Assembly (NCBI RefSeq): GCF_033473495.1
Contig: NC_088940.1
Coordinates: forward strand, 2,728,001 to 2,792,000
DNA length: 64,000 bases
Direction of reading: 5' to 3'
Origin: Cercospora beticola
Taxonomy: Eukaryota > Ascomycota > Dothideomycetes > Mycosphaerellales > Mycosphaerellaceae
The notes below the pieces were generated by a model that was given only the letters and a program-made list of their open reading frames with translations, had not been told where the DNA came from and ran no database searches. Positions 21,481 through 31,496 of this stretch are shown one piece after another (positions within the stretch are counted from its first letter, which is position 1; each line of letters opens with the position of its first letter). The position numbers and the translations under genes are program-made.

Positions 21481-22821
21481 ATGTGCTTGGCGAGGGCGAG
21501 GACTTTTAGAGGGCATAGCTGTCAAGTTGCGAGTGGGTCGTGAATTCGAATGTGCTTTCCTTTTGCAATGCAGCTGGTGGCTGTCTGAGCAGCCTTGCGA
21601 AGTTCCAGCAAAGCCCGCTGGTAGAAATCAGAGGAGGCGATGAAGCACCATCGTGGCGCTGAATTGCATGTGCTCCACGACCACCGAACAGGGCATCTAC
21701 TTCGAAGTCGGATCAGGTACTTAGCACCCATGGAAATGCACATTAGCAACGAATGACATGAATTTCTGGAGTCCTGGATGTTGCGAATAACTTCTGCATT
21801 CGCTCTGTTCAGAGAGCAAAGAGAGCATTTGCATAAACTAGACTTGTGTGTTCGAATAGCCTGCGATATCCGACGTGACGTTTTCGCGTCGTCACTGACA
21901 AGGAGTTGAACAACTTCACCTTGAAGGTTCTTTCCTCCAGTTGTTTTCATCTCTTCCACCTTTTTCACCTTCGACATGCATGTTTCAGTGAAACATTGTT
22001 TCAACAACGGTTGACATGTATTCTCTCAAGACAGCAATTAGGTTTCGGCAAGTGTCCCGGTTGCACCCAAGTCGCGGTACCAGTTCTCCAAGTCAAGACA
22101 TATGGCCACTGCGCAGGCGGACTTGACTCCTCGTCTGGATCGAAGAGAAGCACTTTCATCGAAGACCCGCGGTTGCTCCTGTGCTCGAAGGAGATCTCGC
22201 GAGATTCCAAGCACTTTACGATAAGCCACTGAAGACGCCACGCCAGGCCTATCATCGGACATGAAGGCCTGAAGTCGAAGTAGTCCTGGTCACTCTGGAT
22301 TCAATGTCTTTTGAGTCCAACTACTCGTGGCCCTTGTGATGATCTCGCTGGGCATCACTCTTTTCACAGGACGCTGCAAAAATTTGGAGCAACAGTCGAT
22401 GCAATGTGGCGAAGGCCTGTGAATGGTCACCGAGCATCGGACCCGACTCCTGTCATCGGATGAGGCTCGATCACTTCGCCGCATCCTAACCGGATCAGTA
22501 GCTAGGCCAGCGACAGAGCCGCACTACTGCAAACTTTGCCTGCTGAGGCGTGCTATGATCCTCACTGACGTCTACAGCTTCTCTTCACGGCAGCAGACTC
22601 GCAGCAGAGTCGCTCAAAAGAGCCAATGGCATCCATGTCTTACTACAACCCGATCTCCGTGCTACGGCAACGTGGTTGCACAGGCTCTATACGTCCAATA
22701 ATGACGGCGAGAGTAAGCAAGAAAGCGTCATTCATCAGTGATCGCAGGACTCCCGCACAGGTACATATGGAGCCAAGCGAGCTGTTAGATAGTGCAGCAA
22801 ACTGTTCCGTGTCGGAGGCCT

Positions 22822-22829
22822 GACGTAAC
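22822..22829 (+). promoter_or_regulatory. ATF/CRE-like bZIP site, catalase promoter
   Basis: TGACGTAA lies about 27 bp upstream of a TATA-like box and about 60 bp upstream of the first catalase ATG. In fungi such sites bind Atf1/AtfA-type bZIP factors acting under the stress MAP kinase. The match is seen; the regulation is inferred. Confidence 0.45.
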
Positions 22830-22855
22830 GAGGAAAGGAAGAAGCAAGGTCCCTT

Positions 22856-22862
22856 ATAATAT
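22856..22862 (+). promoter_or_regulatory. TATA-like box of catalase
   Basis: TATAATA stands only 28 bp before the ATG at 22884. Transcripts starting the usual distance downstream would begin near or after that ATG, which favours the second in-frame ATG at 22920 as the working start. Confidence 0.45.
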
Positions 22863-22883
22863 CCCCGCCACTCAGTCTTCATC

Positions 22884-24623
22884 ATGCACGCCAACAAACT
22901 ACAACACGATACCAACAATATGGCTCCATCAGCAACCAACGGCGCTCCAGACGGTAGTGTGAAGGGCGATCTGTATCGCGACTACTCCGATGACAGGAAC
23001 GCGTCCTCCGAAGACACAGTTTACTGCACGTCAAATGGCGTGCCTGTGGCTCATCCATACGAGACCCAACGCGTGGGCGAAAATGGACCTCTGCTGCTGC
23101 AGGATTTCCATCTGATCGACCTTTTGTCACACTTCGACCGCGAGCGAATTCCTGAGCGTGTTGTTCACGCTAAGGGTGGTGGTGCACATGGCTACTACAA
23201 GACAACCGACTCCATGGAGGATCTCTGCGAGGCCGATATCTTCAAGGCTGGCAAGCAGTGCCCGATCACCGTCCGATTCTCAACAGTTGGAGGAGAGTCG
23301 GGTTCGCACGACTGTGCTCGTGATCCCAGAGGTTTCTCTGTCAAGTTCCGCACAGAAGAGGGTAACTGGGACATGGTGGCAAACAACACTCCCGTGTTCT
23401 TCTTGCGAGATCCAGCGAAGTTCCCACACTTCATTCACACACAGAAGCGTGATCCAGCTTCACACTTGACCCATGCGGACGATTCGACGATGTTCTGGGA
23501 CTACCTCTCACAGAATCCTGAATCAGTGCACCAAGTCATGATCTTGATGGGTGATCGTGGTATTCCCGATGGTTGGCGAAAGATGCATGGATATGCTGGC
23601 CACACCATGAAACTGGTGAACAAGAATGGCGACTGGGTGTATGGACAGATGCATATGAAGTCTAAGCAAGGAACATCTTTCATCACACAAGCAGACTCTG
23701 CCAATTACTCGCCAGACTATGCTCAGCAAGACATGTTCAATGCTATCGAGAAGGGCGACTTCCCAGGCTGGGATGTCTGCTGGCAGACTATGACCCCGAA
23801 GGAAGCCGAGGATCTCTGGGAGACTGACAAGATCAACGTTTTCGACCTTACGCATGTGTGGCCGCAGAAGAGGTTTCCTCTTCGCAAGGTCGGAGAGTTC
23901 TACTTGAACGAGAATGTCAAGAACTACTTTGCCGAGATCGAGCAGGTTGCCTTCAACCCAGCACACATGCCACCTGGAATTGAGCCAAGTGCAGACCCAG
24001 TCCTGCAGTCACGATTGTTCTCGTACCCAGACACACACCGTCACCGCATTGGCGTCAACTACCAACAACTGCCAGTCAACGCACCTCGAGTGCCATACAG
24101 AATGTCTAACTTCCAACGAGACGGTGCGATGGCATTCAACAACCAGGGCTCACGACCAGCCTACTTGAGCTCTATTCAACCCGTGGGCCTTCGTGAGCGT
24201 CCTGTCAACCTTGACAAGACCCACGGCCACTTCACCGGCAATGCGGTTACCTTCTTGTCAGAGATCCGACCTGAAGACTTCAATGCACCACGTGCCTTGT
24301 GGGAAAATGTGTTCGACGATGATGCGAAGTCCCGATTCATCGAGAACGTCTCTGGCCACATGGGCAACTGCCACAAGGAAGAGATCATCAAGCGCCAGAT
24401 TGCCATCTTCCGGGAAGTCTCCGAGGACTTGGCCAGCCGGCTTGAGAAGGCCACTGGCGTGAAGGGTTACGCTGGCATTGCTGGACTTCAATTCCAAGGA
24501 AGTCACAATGGAATGGCTTCTGATAAGAAGAATGCGACTGCTAATGGAATGGGCGAAGATGCGGCAGTGTCGAAGGGTAACAACGGTGGACCTGTGAAGG
24601 GTACTCACCACAAGATCTGCTAA
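22884..24623 (+). CDS. Heme catalase, small-subunit type
   Basis: Breaks down hydrogen peroxide; monofunctional heme catalase. 579 residues from 22884, or 567 from MAPSATNG at 22920. Catalytic His at about 95 in RVVHAKGGGAHG, distal Asn in the NNTPVFFLRDP block (about 167-168), and heme-ligand Tyr at about 381 in RLFSYPDTHRHRIGVNY are all present, so it should be active. Core length and the short C-terminal extension fit small-subunit catalases; no flavodoxin-like domain of the large type and no signal peptide, so it is intracellular. The C-terminus ends HHKIC, not a standard SKL-type peroxisomal signal, so the cytosol is more likely. No intron seen. The upstream TGACGTAA suggests oxidative-stress control. 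Confidence 0.95.
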   Translation: MHANKLQHDTNNMAPSATNGAPDGSVKGDLYRDYSDDRNASSEDTVYCTSNGVPVAHPYETQRVGENGPLLLQDFHLIDLLSHFDRERIPERVVHAKGGGAHGYYKTTDSMEDLCEADIFKAGKQCPITVRFSTVGGESGSHDCARDPRGFSVKFRTEEGNWDMVANNTPVFFLRDPAKFPHFIHTQKRDPASHLTHADDSTMFWDYLSQNPESVHQVMILMGDRGIPDGWRKMHGYAGHTMKLVNKNGDWVYGQMHMKSKQGTSFITQADSANYSPDYAQQDMFNAIEKGDFPGWDVCWQTMTPKEAEDLWETDKINVFDLTHVWPQKRFPLRKVGEFYLNENVKNYFAEIEQVAFNPAHMPPGIEPSADPVLQSRLFSYPDTHRHRIGVNYQQLPVNAPRVPYRMSNFQRDGAMAFNNQGSRPAYLSSIQPVGLRERPVNLDKTHGHFTGNAVTFLSEIRPEDFNAPRALWENVFDDDAKSRFIENVSGHMGNCHKEEIIKRQIAIFREVSEDLASRLEKATGVKGYAGIAGLQFQGSHNGMASDKKNATANGMGEDAAVSKGNNGGPVKGTHHKIC

Positions 24624-25109
24624 GTTATTTGCACATAAACTGGCTATTGTATGTACTACTTGACGAATTACGAGCTAGATGAGATCAATGAAGCTGTGCT
24701 TCTTTATGCACATAGCCTGTCCTGTCACACGGAGCTCAGTCCGCTTACCAACTCACTTCTGTGACCCGTCATTTCCGACTTCTTCACACCTCTCGCTTGC
24801 ACGCTTGTGCCATGCACAACGCAGGACATCCTCGGCCCACGCAGCCGAATATCGTGATAATGCAAATTCCTGATTTGGACCACCGGTCTACCTCAATTTG
24901 CGTCCCGCGCAACATGGCGCAACATGGCGCAACGCCACAGTCAGCCAAACCTGAACGTCGATTCTCGGCATGGACTGTTCTCGCTTGTTCTCGCACCGCA
25001 TCGCCAAGACTGTCGTTCCTGGCCACGGAAAGCTTTCAGCTCGTCTTGTGCGAGCTTCTTTCCTTCGCTTCATGATGATCTCTGAAAGTTATGGGAGAAG
25101 ATCTGCGGA
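24624..25109. other. Intergenic between tandem genes
   Basis: 490 bp; includes a small direct duplication of gcgcaacatg (about 24907-24926). No gene supported. Confidence 0.45.
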
Positions 25110-26789
25110 ATGGAATCTGCGTCGACTGCCGCAAAATCTATTTCTAAGCCTGAAGCTAGTCCGACAAATACTTGGCTGTTCGTTGAGGATGGGACGAAAC
25201 CGGGACCGGCGAGGAGTAAGCAGTCTCGTGCTCACGTTGCACGAGTCAATCGTCAGCGACAGAAACTGAAGGCTCAGGCTCTCAATGCTGCGAAAGCCGG
25301 CAGCATACAATCTGGAAGCTCATCACTACAATCACAAACTGGTACACATGCCCTTCCACTTCGATACCGGACGAACCTCCAAGCTGGCAGCGCTGCGGAT
25401 GAAGAGGTCACACGAGCCCTCATAGAACGAGAGCGACAGACTCTCATCGCCCGACACCCGAAGCCAAGACCTACGATACCCAGGACCATCCAACCAGTCT
25501 TCGGTGGTGCTGTCATTGACTCTTTCCCGCAGCAACAATCAGTCGAGGCAGCCGAACTCGCTCAATTCTGCTTCGAAAGCGTCTTCGGTGCATGGTTGAC
25601 TCTACCACAAAAACACATCTGGGTCGCAGCTTTTTTTCGGCATCCGCTTGTGTACCACAGCTTGAGTTTCTCATGCGGCATCATACAAGACTTTCATTTG
25701 CGCAGACCTATCCAGCATAACCGGCTTCTGCATCGAGGCCAGACTATTGGTCTCGTGAACGAAGCACTTGGCAATTTGGCAGATGTGGATATTGAGCCGG
25801 TTTTATTGGCAATTTCTACGCTATGGCGAATTGATATCGAGAATTTGGGTGTTGCGAAAGAAGTTCCGATGCTTTTTGCACCTCATGTACGGAATCTGAG
25901 TTGGGTTGATCTCTTTGGCAAGCTCGGAGGCGATTCGCGGCATGGGCAAGCACTGGCTCAACTGGTTCGACGAAAGAAAGGCCCCGAGCTGGGAACTTTT
26001 ACGACTTTGCCGAGTTTAGAAGGAACATTGGCTCTGGCAGATCTGATCGACGGTAGCGGGAACGCTTCGAAACCAAGGTTTCCGAGCATTTGGTCATCGA
26101 AACAGTATATGGAAGCACTAAGTCCTGCACTGAAGCAACTGTCCGGCGATATCGAGGGCAAGTACTTCTACGAGCATATCAGTCATGGCCTCAATCACGA
26201 GCATTGTGCCGTGTATTATCGCTTGAGCTGTGTCGATAAGCTACTGGACGACTTTGCCCAGCCTGGTCGAGCTGTGAGCCGTGACGAAGCCTTCTTCATC
26301 GCTGAGCTCAGCAGTGCTGTACAACATGAACTGTTGTCTTTGCCGTCCTGGCGAGACTTAAATCCTGCTCAAGACAATTGCCGATCAGAAGTTGTGTTCG
26401 AATCAACTCGCATGGCTGGCATTTTGTACTCGAATTCGGTTGTGTTTCCCGTCAAAGCATCTGATCCATGGCTTGACCAGCTCTTGACCCAGATGCGAGT
26501 GGTATTCGAACAAGAGAACGCCATGCTAGGAGACCGCGATTGTGCCCCGATATTCGTCTGGGCACTGTTCATTGCATCGATGGCAGCATATTCGACTCCA
26601 CATCGCGAGTTCTTTTCAGCCTTGCTGAGACGATTACTTCACAGATTCAATCTTCTCTCCTGGAAGTTGGTACATCCGATTCTGCGCGGCTTCCTCTGGC
26701 GAGATAGCGCCTGCTTACAGGGCGCAAGCACATTATGGAAGTATTTGGCAGTGGAGAGCGCAGAATCGACACCGACGAGACACAACTAA
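25110..26789 (+). CDS. Fungal-specific TF-domain protein lacking Zn cluster
   Basis: 559 residues, one exon. The N-terminus has TNTWLFVEDGTKPG and the basic SRAHVARVNRQRQKLKAQ, a pair of motifs I know from a large group of Pezizomycotina proteins that carry a Fungal_trans_2-type helical domain but no Zn2Cys6 cluster. From about residue 140 the sequence is helical with Trp/Phe-rich motifs (FCFESVFGAWLTLPQK, WRDLNPAQDNC, SWKLVHPILRGFLWRD), typical of that domain. Probably nuclear or a regulator by family, but without a DNA-binding domain its mode of action is unclear. It converges with the next gene, with only 110 bp between stops. Confidence 0.75.
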   Translation: MESASTAAKSISKPEASPTNTWLFVEDGTKPGPARSKQSRAHVARVNRQRQKLKAQALNAAKAGSIQSGSSSLQSQTGTHALPLRYRTNLQAGSAADEEVTRALIERERQTLIARHPKPRPTIPRTIQPVFGGAVIDSFPQQQSVEAAELAQFCFESVFGAWLTLPQKHIWVAAFFRHPLVYHSLSFSCGIIQDFHLRRPIQHNRLLHRGQTIGLVNEALGNLADVDIEPVLLAISTLWRIDIENLGVAKEVPMLFAPHVRNLSWVDLFGKLGGDSRHGQALAQLVRRKKGPELGTFTTLPSLEGTLALADLIDGSGNASKPRFPSIWSSKQYMEALSPALKQLSGDIEGKYFYEHISHGLNHEHCAVYYRLSCVDKLLDDFAQPGRAVSRDEAFFIAELSSAVQHELLSLPSWRDLNPAQDNCRSEVVFESTRMAGILYSNSVVFPVKASDPWLDQLLTQMRVVFEQENAMLGDRDCAPIFVWALFIASMAAYSTPHREFFSALLRRLLHRFNLLSWKLVHPILRGFLWRDSACLQGASTLWKYLAVESAESTPTRHN

Positions 26790-26899
26790 AGAAGCCAACG
26801 ACACCTGAATTCTATCCCATGGGGTATCGATATCTACATTTAAGCGATCTGACAGATGCGTGTTGAACCTGCACCTTCTACGCCACAGTTCCTTTAGCC

Positions 26900-28489
26900 T
26901 TACACCAGCGCGATCAAGATCGTCAGGACCTGAGTGACTCGGGTTGTCAACTCCATCACTCTATTATCCGCTCCGGCCAATGGGAAACGCTGGTGAATTT
27001 TATCCGGATGAATTCTTGCGATTTCCAGCTTCAGCTGCTTGCGGATTTCAGATCTTTCGAAAGTTTCACCTCCAGGCATGTTTCTGTAGAAGTTGCTGAC
27101 ATCGTATTCGAAGTCACTGGAAAGCTCAGTTGCGTACTTCGCGCGCAACTCTTCGCCGAGCACTGGTCGTGGCAGCGCTGCGAATAAGTCTGCGCCTGCA
27201 CAGTCATCATCCAGGCTGAGAAGGCTCATCCAGCCTTGCATGTATACTTTCCAGCTGGACTGAATCACTTCAAAGTCAGCGAGCGCTGGTAAGGATACAA
27301 AGCTTCCGCTCTGATCACGGTCCTGCTCAACGTGAGACCGGATCTCATCCTCAAGTCTCGCTTGGTCGCGAAGGCGTTGGCGCTCGACCTCATCAGGAGG
27401 AAGCTCGTCCTTGACATCGGCTGCGTATGTCTGCTGTCGTAGTCTGGTGTCGACATCCCACTTCGGTTGACGGACGTTCTTGAGAGATCTTTGATCAGAA
27501 TTGAGCTCTTGTTCGCGCTGGATGGAGGTCTCCAGCTCAGACTTCCCGACTTCTACACACTCGGCATCGAACATCTCTTCCCCTGGTGATTTTACATGAG
27601 CATTGGATGCCAAGTTGGTGCCGCCAGTGTGCTGTTGGCGTTCGCCAGATCGGAAGACAATCGATGCGGACTTGGCACGCGCATGATTGCTGATCAAACG
27701 GCTCTCATCCATATGGACTTCCGGCTCACTTCGCGATCGTAGTCTCTTCGGACCCACTGGCGACGCTGAGCGGATCTTTTGGGGATCTATCCATAATGCG
27801 TCATGTACAGCCTGAACATCCTCATCGAGTTGGAACACCTCCGGTTCGTTACGAGTTGTCTTGTCGCGCGTGTCGAAGTTCTCCTGTATTTTCTCTGCCC
27901 GAGACATAAGAGAGTCCAGAGCAGAATCCTTACGAAGCGACTTCTCGGAGTCACCGGCCTGAGGAGTGATTTGCAATTCACGAAGCGGCGTGTTGTAGCC
28001 AGAAGATGTCTTTCTCAGCCCGTCGAGGACTCTTGGCTTGGATGCGGTGGTAGCACATCGTGGCCTAGGGGCCCTGATACCATGAACCACCTTGCCGTTC
28101 GCAGGCTCGCCATGTCCGAGCAAGAGTCGATCCCCTCTGGCCTTGTGCGCATGCAACTTCGCTTGAGATGCCCAACCCATGGTCACGGTCTGGACATCTC
28201 TCACTTTGTCGTGTCGGCCACAGCTCAACAGCGTGGCAGCACCGTTAAGAGACGCGCGCCACAGGGATGAGTCCTCGCTTCCCCACGGCAAATTAAGCAA
28301 GTCCTTCCATGCGCGGACTTGTTTATCTTCATCGATATCTTTGTCGCATCGGATCAGATTTCCCTCGGGGCCATCCCACTCGTACACGCAAGTGATTCTC
28401 TCCGGGTCGGCATCCAGGTTGATCAGTTCGAAGACTTTGAATACATCCCATGGTCCAGGATCGGATCCGGCGCGAGTAGTAGAGGCCAT
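26900..28489 (-). CDS. Protein with C-terminal J-like HPDK motif
   Basis: 529 residues from the Met at 28489 (MASTTRAGSDPGPWDVFKVF); an upstream in-frame Met at 28570 adds 27 residues of UTR-like sequence. The N-terminal 90 residues look globular (ITCVYEWDGPEGNLIRCDKD). The middle is disordered and charged. Residues about 395-440 contain a coiled EVERQRLRDQARLEDEIRSH segment. The C-terminal 80 residues carry SDFEYDVSNFYRNMP and LKLEIARIHPDKIHQRFP, which resembles the RWHPDK-type helix of a J-like module found in unnamed fungal proteins. It lacks the rest of a canonical J domain, so chaperone activity is not assured. No confident function. Confidence 0.68.
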   Translation of the reverse strand: MASTTRAGSDPGPWDVFKVFELINLDADPERITCVYEWDGPEGNLIRCDKDIDEDKQVRAWKDLLNLPWGSEDSSLWRASLNGAATLLSCGRHDKVRDVQTVTMGWASQAKLHAHKARGDRLLLGHGEPANGKVVHGIRAPRPRCATTASKPRVLDGLRKTSSGYNTPLRELQITPQAGDSEKSLRKDSALDSLMSRAEKIQENFDTRDKTTRNEPEVFQLDEDVQAVHDALWIDPQKIRSASPVGPKRLRSRSEPEVHMDESRLISNHARAKSASIVFRSGERQQHTGGTNLASNAHVKSPGEEMFDAECVEVGKSELETSIQREQELNSDQRSLKNVRQPKWDVDTRLRQQTYAADVKDELPPDEVERQRLRDQARLEDEIRSHVEQDRDQSGSFVSLPALADFEVIQSSWKVYMQGWMSLLSLDDDCAGADLFAALPRPVLGEELRAKYATELSSDFEYDVSNFYRNMPGGETFERSEIRKQLKLEIARIHPDKIHQRFPLAGADNRVMELTTRVTQVLTILIALV

Positions 28490-29982
28490 TGTTGTATCAG
28501 ATATCGAATCGCAAGTGCGCGGTCCTCCATAGCACCGCGAGAGCTTGAGTCGAAAATTTGAGAAACACACGAGCGGCCGGGAAAAGGGGATTCGCAGGTC
28601 ACTAAAATATGCGAAGCGGCCTCGCTATGGCGCCTTGTGTCACTTGCCAAGCATCGCGAAGTGGTTCTCCATAGAAGAAGCTCTTCAATGTCAGCCTTGT
28701 TGGATAAGCTTGATTGATGGTTTATGGCTCTACCAACCAGGACATGACAAAGTTACCGGAGTTCTCAATTCTGACGATAGAGGGGTCATGCAACGCCGGA
28801 AGATGGGTTTGGGAGATAAGGCCTCGACAAGTTTCCTCTTCCACTCGAAGCGTCCTGAGGCCACTTCCTTCTCGTGACTTCTGCCTGCTTCGCCTTATTT
28901 CGCCAAGCATGACTCTGGCCTATGACTCTTCGCTCGCTCCTACGCAGACGCATAAGCTGCAACCTACTTCGTCGACAAGCGTCACGCTGAGTCTGCTGAA
29001 TCGACCTGCGTGCTTCTCTGCTGAACAAAAGAGCATTTGGCATTCCTTCCTTTTTTTCCGAGTCGTGGCTAATCTACCACGTGATTGAACAAGTATCAAT
29101 GGAGAAAGTGTCAACTTAGCACATCACGACTTCGAACTTGATTCTGCTACCTACAGTCTGAAGAGACGGCTCTTTCTCAGAGGATGAATGGCATGCAGAA
29201 GAGAGTATTACATTGGAGAAATGTCGTCGACTTCCTCTTCATCAGCGCCAGCATTCATGCATTTATCTGTTGCGACAAGAACACAGGAGGCTTTAGTACT
29301 TATGCTGCCATATTTTGATCCCCAGAATCGGTGCTGTCGGCAGAGAGTACCGGTTACGCCACCAGCTCCTGTCACATAGGAGGACTACGGGCTTGTAAGG
29401 CTCATGCCTTTCCGCTTTCGGAAATCTATCGTGAGCAGCCTTTCGATGCAAATTCGACGCCCAACCACTTACAAGCCGTCGCCGTAGAGTCTATTTCAAA
29501 GTCACGTGAACAGTGCATAGGCCAGACTGGTCGGATCCGCAGCCACGTGTTCCGCCATCGACTGACCCCAGCCACGATGTGAGCCAACAACATCTGCAAA
29601 CGAGGAAAAGCATAGCATGTTTCTACAGCATTTGCTCTCAAGACTTCACAGTCAATATCAATGCGAGTAAAGCTTGATGAACCTACCGCCATTCGAGTAC
29701 GACTTCTCGCCGCGCAAAAGGCGCAATTCGAAGCAGAGAGTTCCATCAACGATCACATGTCGTCCCAACTACAATCTCGTGCGGATAGCGGACCAAATTA
29801 TTAGCGTCACTCATGGTGCATGTCTCAGCGTGTCGCTGCAGCTGCCCAGGATGAGGTAAAGTATATAGTTTGGAGTCCCGTCACGTGTTCGCGACAGAGA
29901 AGCTGGAGGATTCACAGCTTGGCCCCCATCATGTGCGTTCTCACATTCTTTTTTCTCAACATCGAACCCTCCAGCTTCAGAC
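28490..29982. other. 1.5 kb intergenic, divergent promoters
   Basis: No frame above about 125 codons and none with recognisable motifs. Holds the upstream regions of both flanking genes. Confidence 0.5.
29862..29868 (+). promoter_or_regulatory. TATA-like box
   Basis: TATATAG about 115 bp upstream of the ATG at 29983; position and orientation suit the downstream two-exon gene. Inferred from sequence only. Confidence 0.3.
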
Positions 29983-30784
29983 ATGCACCGCACAAATACC
30001 ACTCAGCTCACAGTCTTTCAATGGCCTGCGCCAACTGCAGCGACGTTCACCTTCTCCTCACCTGACACAATTCGAATCTCCATACCGTTTGGAAGCAAGT
30101 TCGATATCAGGACTCACTGGCACTACACCGATCTGGATACTTCCAAACTGACTTGGGTGTCCGGTGGCCCAGTGATAGTCAGCTTTGGCCCCCGGGACAA
30201 GAATCGAAGCGCCAGTCACTCCGGAGCCAGAGGCTTCTCTCACTCTTTCCAACTCGACGAAACCTCCTCGTGGGGCGTGCACTACAACCGAAACAGTGCC
30301 GAGCTGGAGGAGCTGCTGGTGGTCGATATCGAAGCGAACACAAAATTGCACAGAAACATCTGCAGTGCGATCCTTGATCGTGACAAGTTTCCGCGGCTTG
30401 CTTCCACCCCATTCTGGATCAAGGGCTTGTTCATTCTGCTGTCGGCTTCTTCTCGCTTGCAAGAGTGGTTGCTCGAGACGATGCTGAGAGTACAGCTGCA
30501 GACCATATGTTATGCGCATGACTACCACATCTTCCATGGCCGGATCCCGTTCGATATGTTTTTTGTATGGCCGCTAACTCCGAAAGTGCGTATATGAATT
30601 ATTGCGCAGCAGCGACCCAACTGACTTGTTGGTATAGGTGCCTCTTGCGACAGAGTTGGAATTTCGGAGTCGTTTCTGGATCAGCAAGATTGTGATGTCG
30701 AGTTGTTATTGGGTGGGGAGAATCTTGCTTGGGATGAAGGGAGAGTATGAGGAGTATACGCCCAAGTGTAGAGCGGAGTCATGA
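29983..30784 (+). CDS. Uncharacterised two-exon protein
   Basis: Not recognised. Exon 1 is 29983-30585. An intron at 30586-30637 has a GTGCGT donor, a CTGAC branch and a GGTATAG acceptor. Exon 2 runs from 30638 to the stop at 30784; frames join at phase 0 and give 249 residues. Without the intron the frame would end four codons later, so splicing is well supported. The N-terminal half is beta-like (TTQLTVFQWPAPTAATFTFS, IRISIPFG), the middle has SWGVHYNRNSAELEELLVVD. The C-terminal half has a moderately hydrophobic helix (WIKGLFILLSASSRLQEWLL) and an aromatic WISKIVMSSCYWVGRILLGM segment that may touch a membrane. No signal peptide. Probably a lineage-restricted protein; next to a HET gene, but no functional link is shown. 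Confidence 0.6.
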
Positions 30785-31496
30785 GACCTTTCCGAGGAAG
30801 AGCTGAAGACATTCATGTACTCGTGCATATATCCATCCTTAGCAAGCCATGCCAAAGTCTACCTCAAGATGGGGCCAGAGCAGAAAGTTCGGGCGGGCAG
30901 TTCTCCCGGCGAGTAGTGTTGGCACAGTGCGAGGGAATCATGTGCGTTAAGAGAATATTCCGTTTTCTGAGCGGAGGATGCCATTCCATCGATCGACAAT
31001 ACTAGAGGAAAGCCACAAGACTCGTCAGTGCTATCATTGATGGGATCTCACTCACCATCAGCTCCACTGCCTGGTCTCATGACATCGAATGGAAGATAGC
31101 CGGGGCTCAATTGCTGCAAGACTGGTATCAGCTCGATGACATACTTCTATGGGCTTTAAGACGAGCCTTACGATCGATCTCTGGAGAATCCACCACGGCA
31201 CAGATCGATAGGTTCTCATGAGAGTGTGTTCGTACGGGAATCGGCATCAAAGTGACGTCCGGGAATGATGAACTGCGTCTAGAAATGACTGGATTCGTTT
31301 CTTTCACTCCACCAGTCTCATGTTGTCCTCAGCATTGTCAGCGGTGGACATGTATTGAAGTATCTTGGCCAGATCGGTCGAATCTGCAGCCATACGCCTC
31401 CAGGATCGTCTAACCCGAAGTGTAATACGAGCTACCGACTACAGAAACTCAAGAACAGGTCAGGCTCCCACACAACACTCATTTCGAAGCCTCAAT
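30785..31496. other. Intergenic upstream of HET gene
   Basis: 710 bp, no supported frame. The last 130 bp are open in frame with the HET protein (from a TTG at 31365) but lack an ATG. Confidence 0.45.

Larger units (their letters stand above)
21481..22883. other. Catalase upstream region
   Basis: 1.4 kb with no supported gene. The last 65 bp hold the TATA-like and ATF/CRE-like motifs annotated separately; short frames on both strands show no family features. Confidence 0.5.

Noticed and set aside
28490..28570. 27 extra N-terminal residues on the HPDK-motif protein
   Set aside because: The segment is UTR-like (Cys/Arg-rich) and the ATG at 28489 opens a normal protein start.
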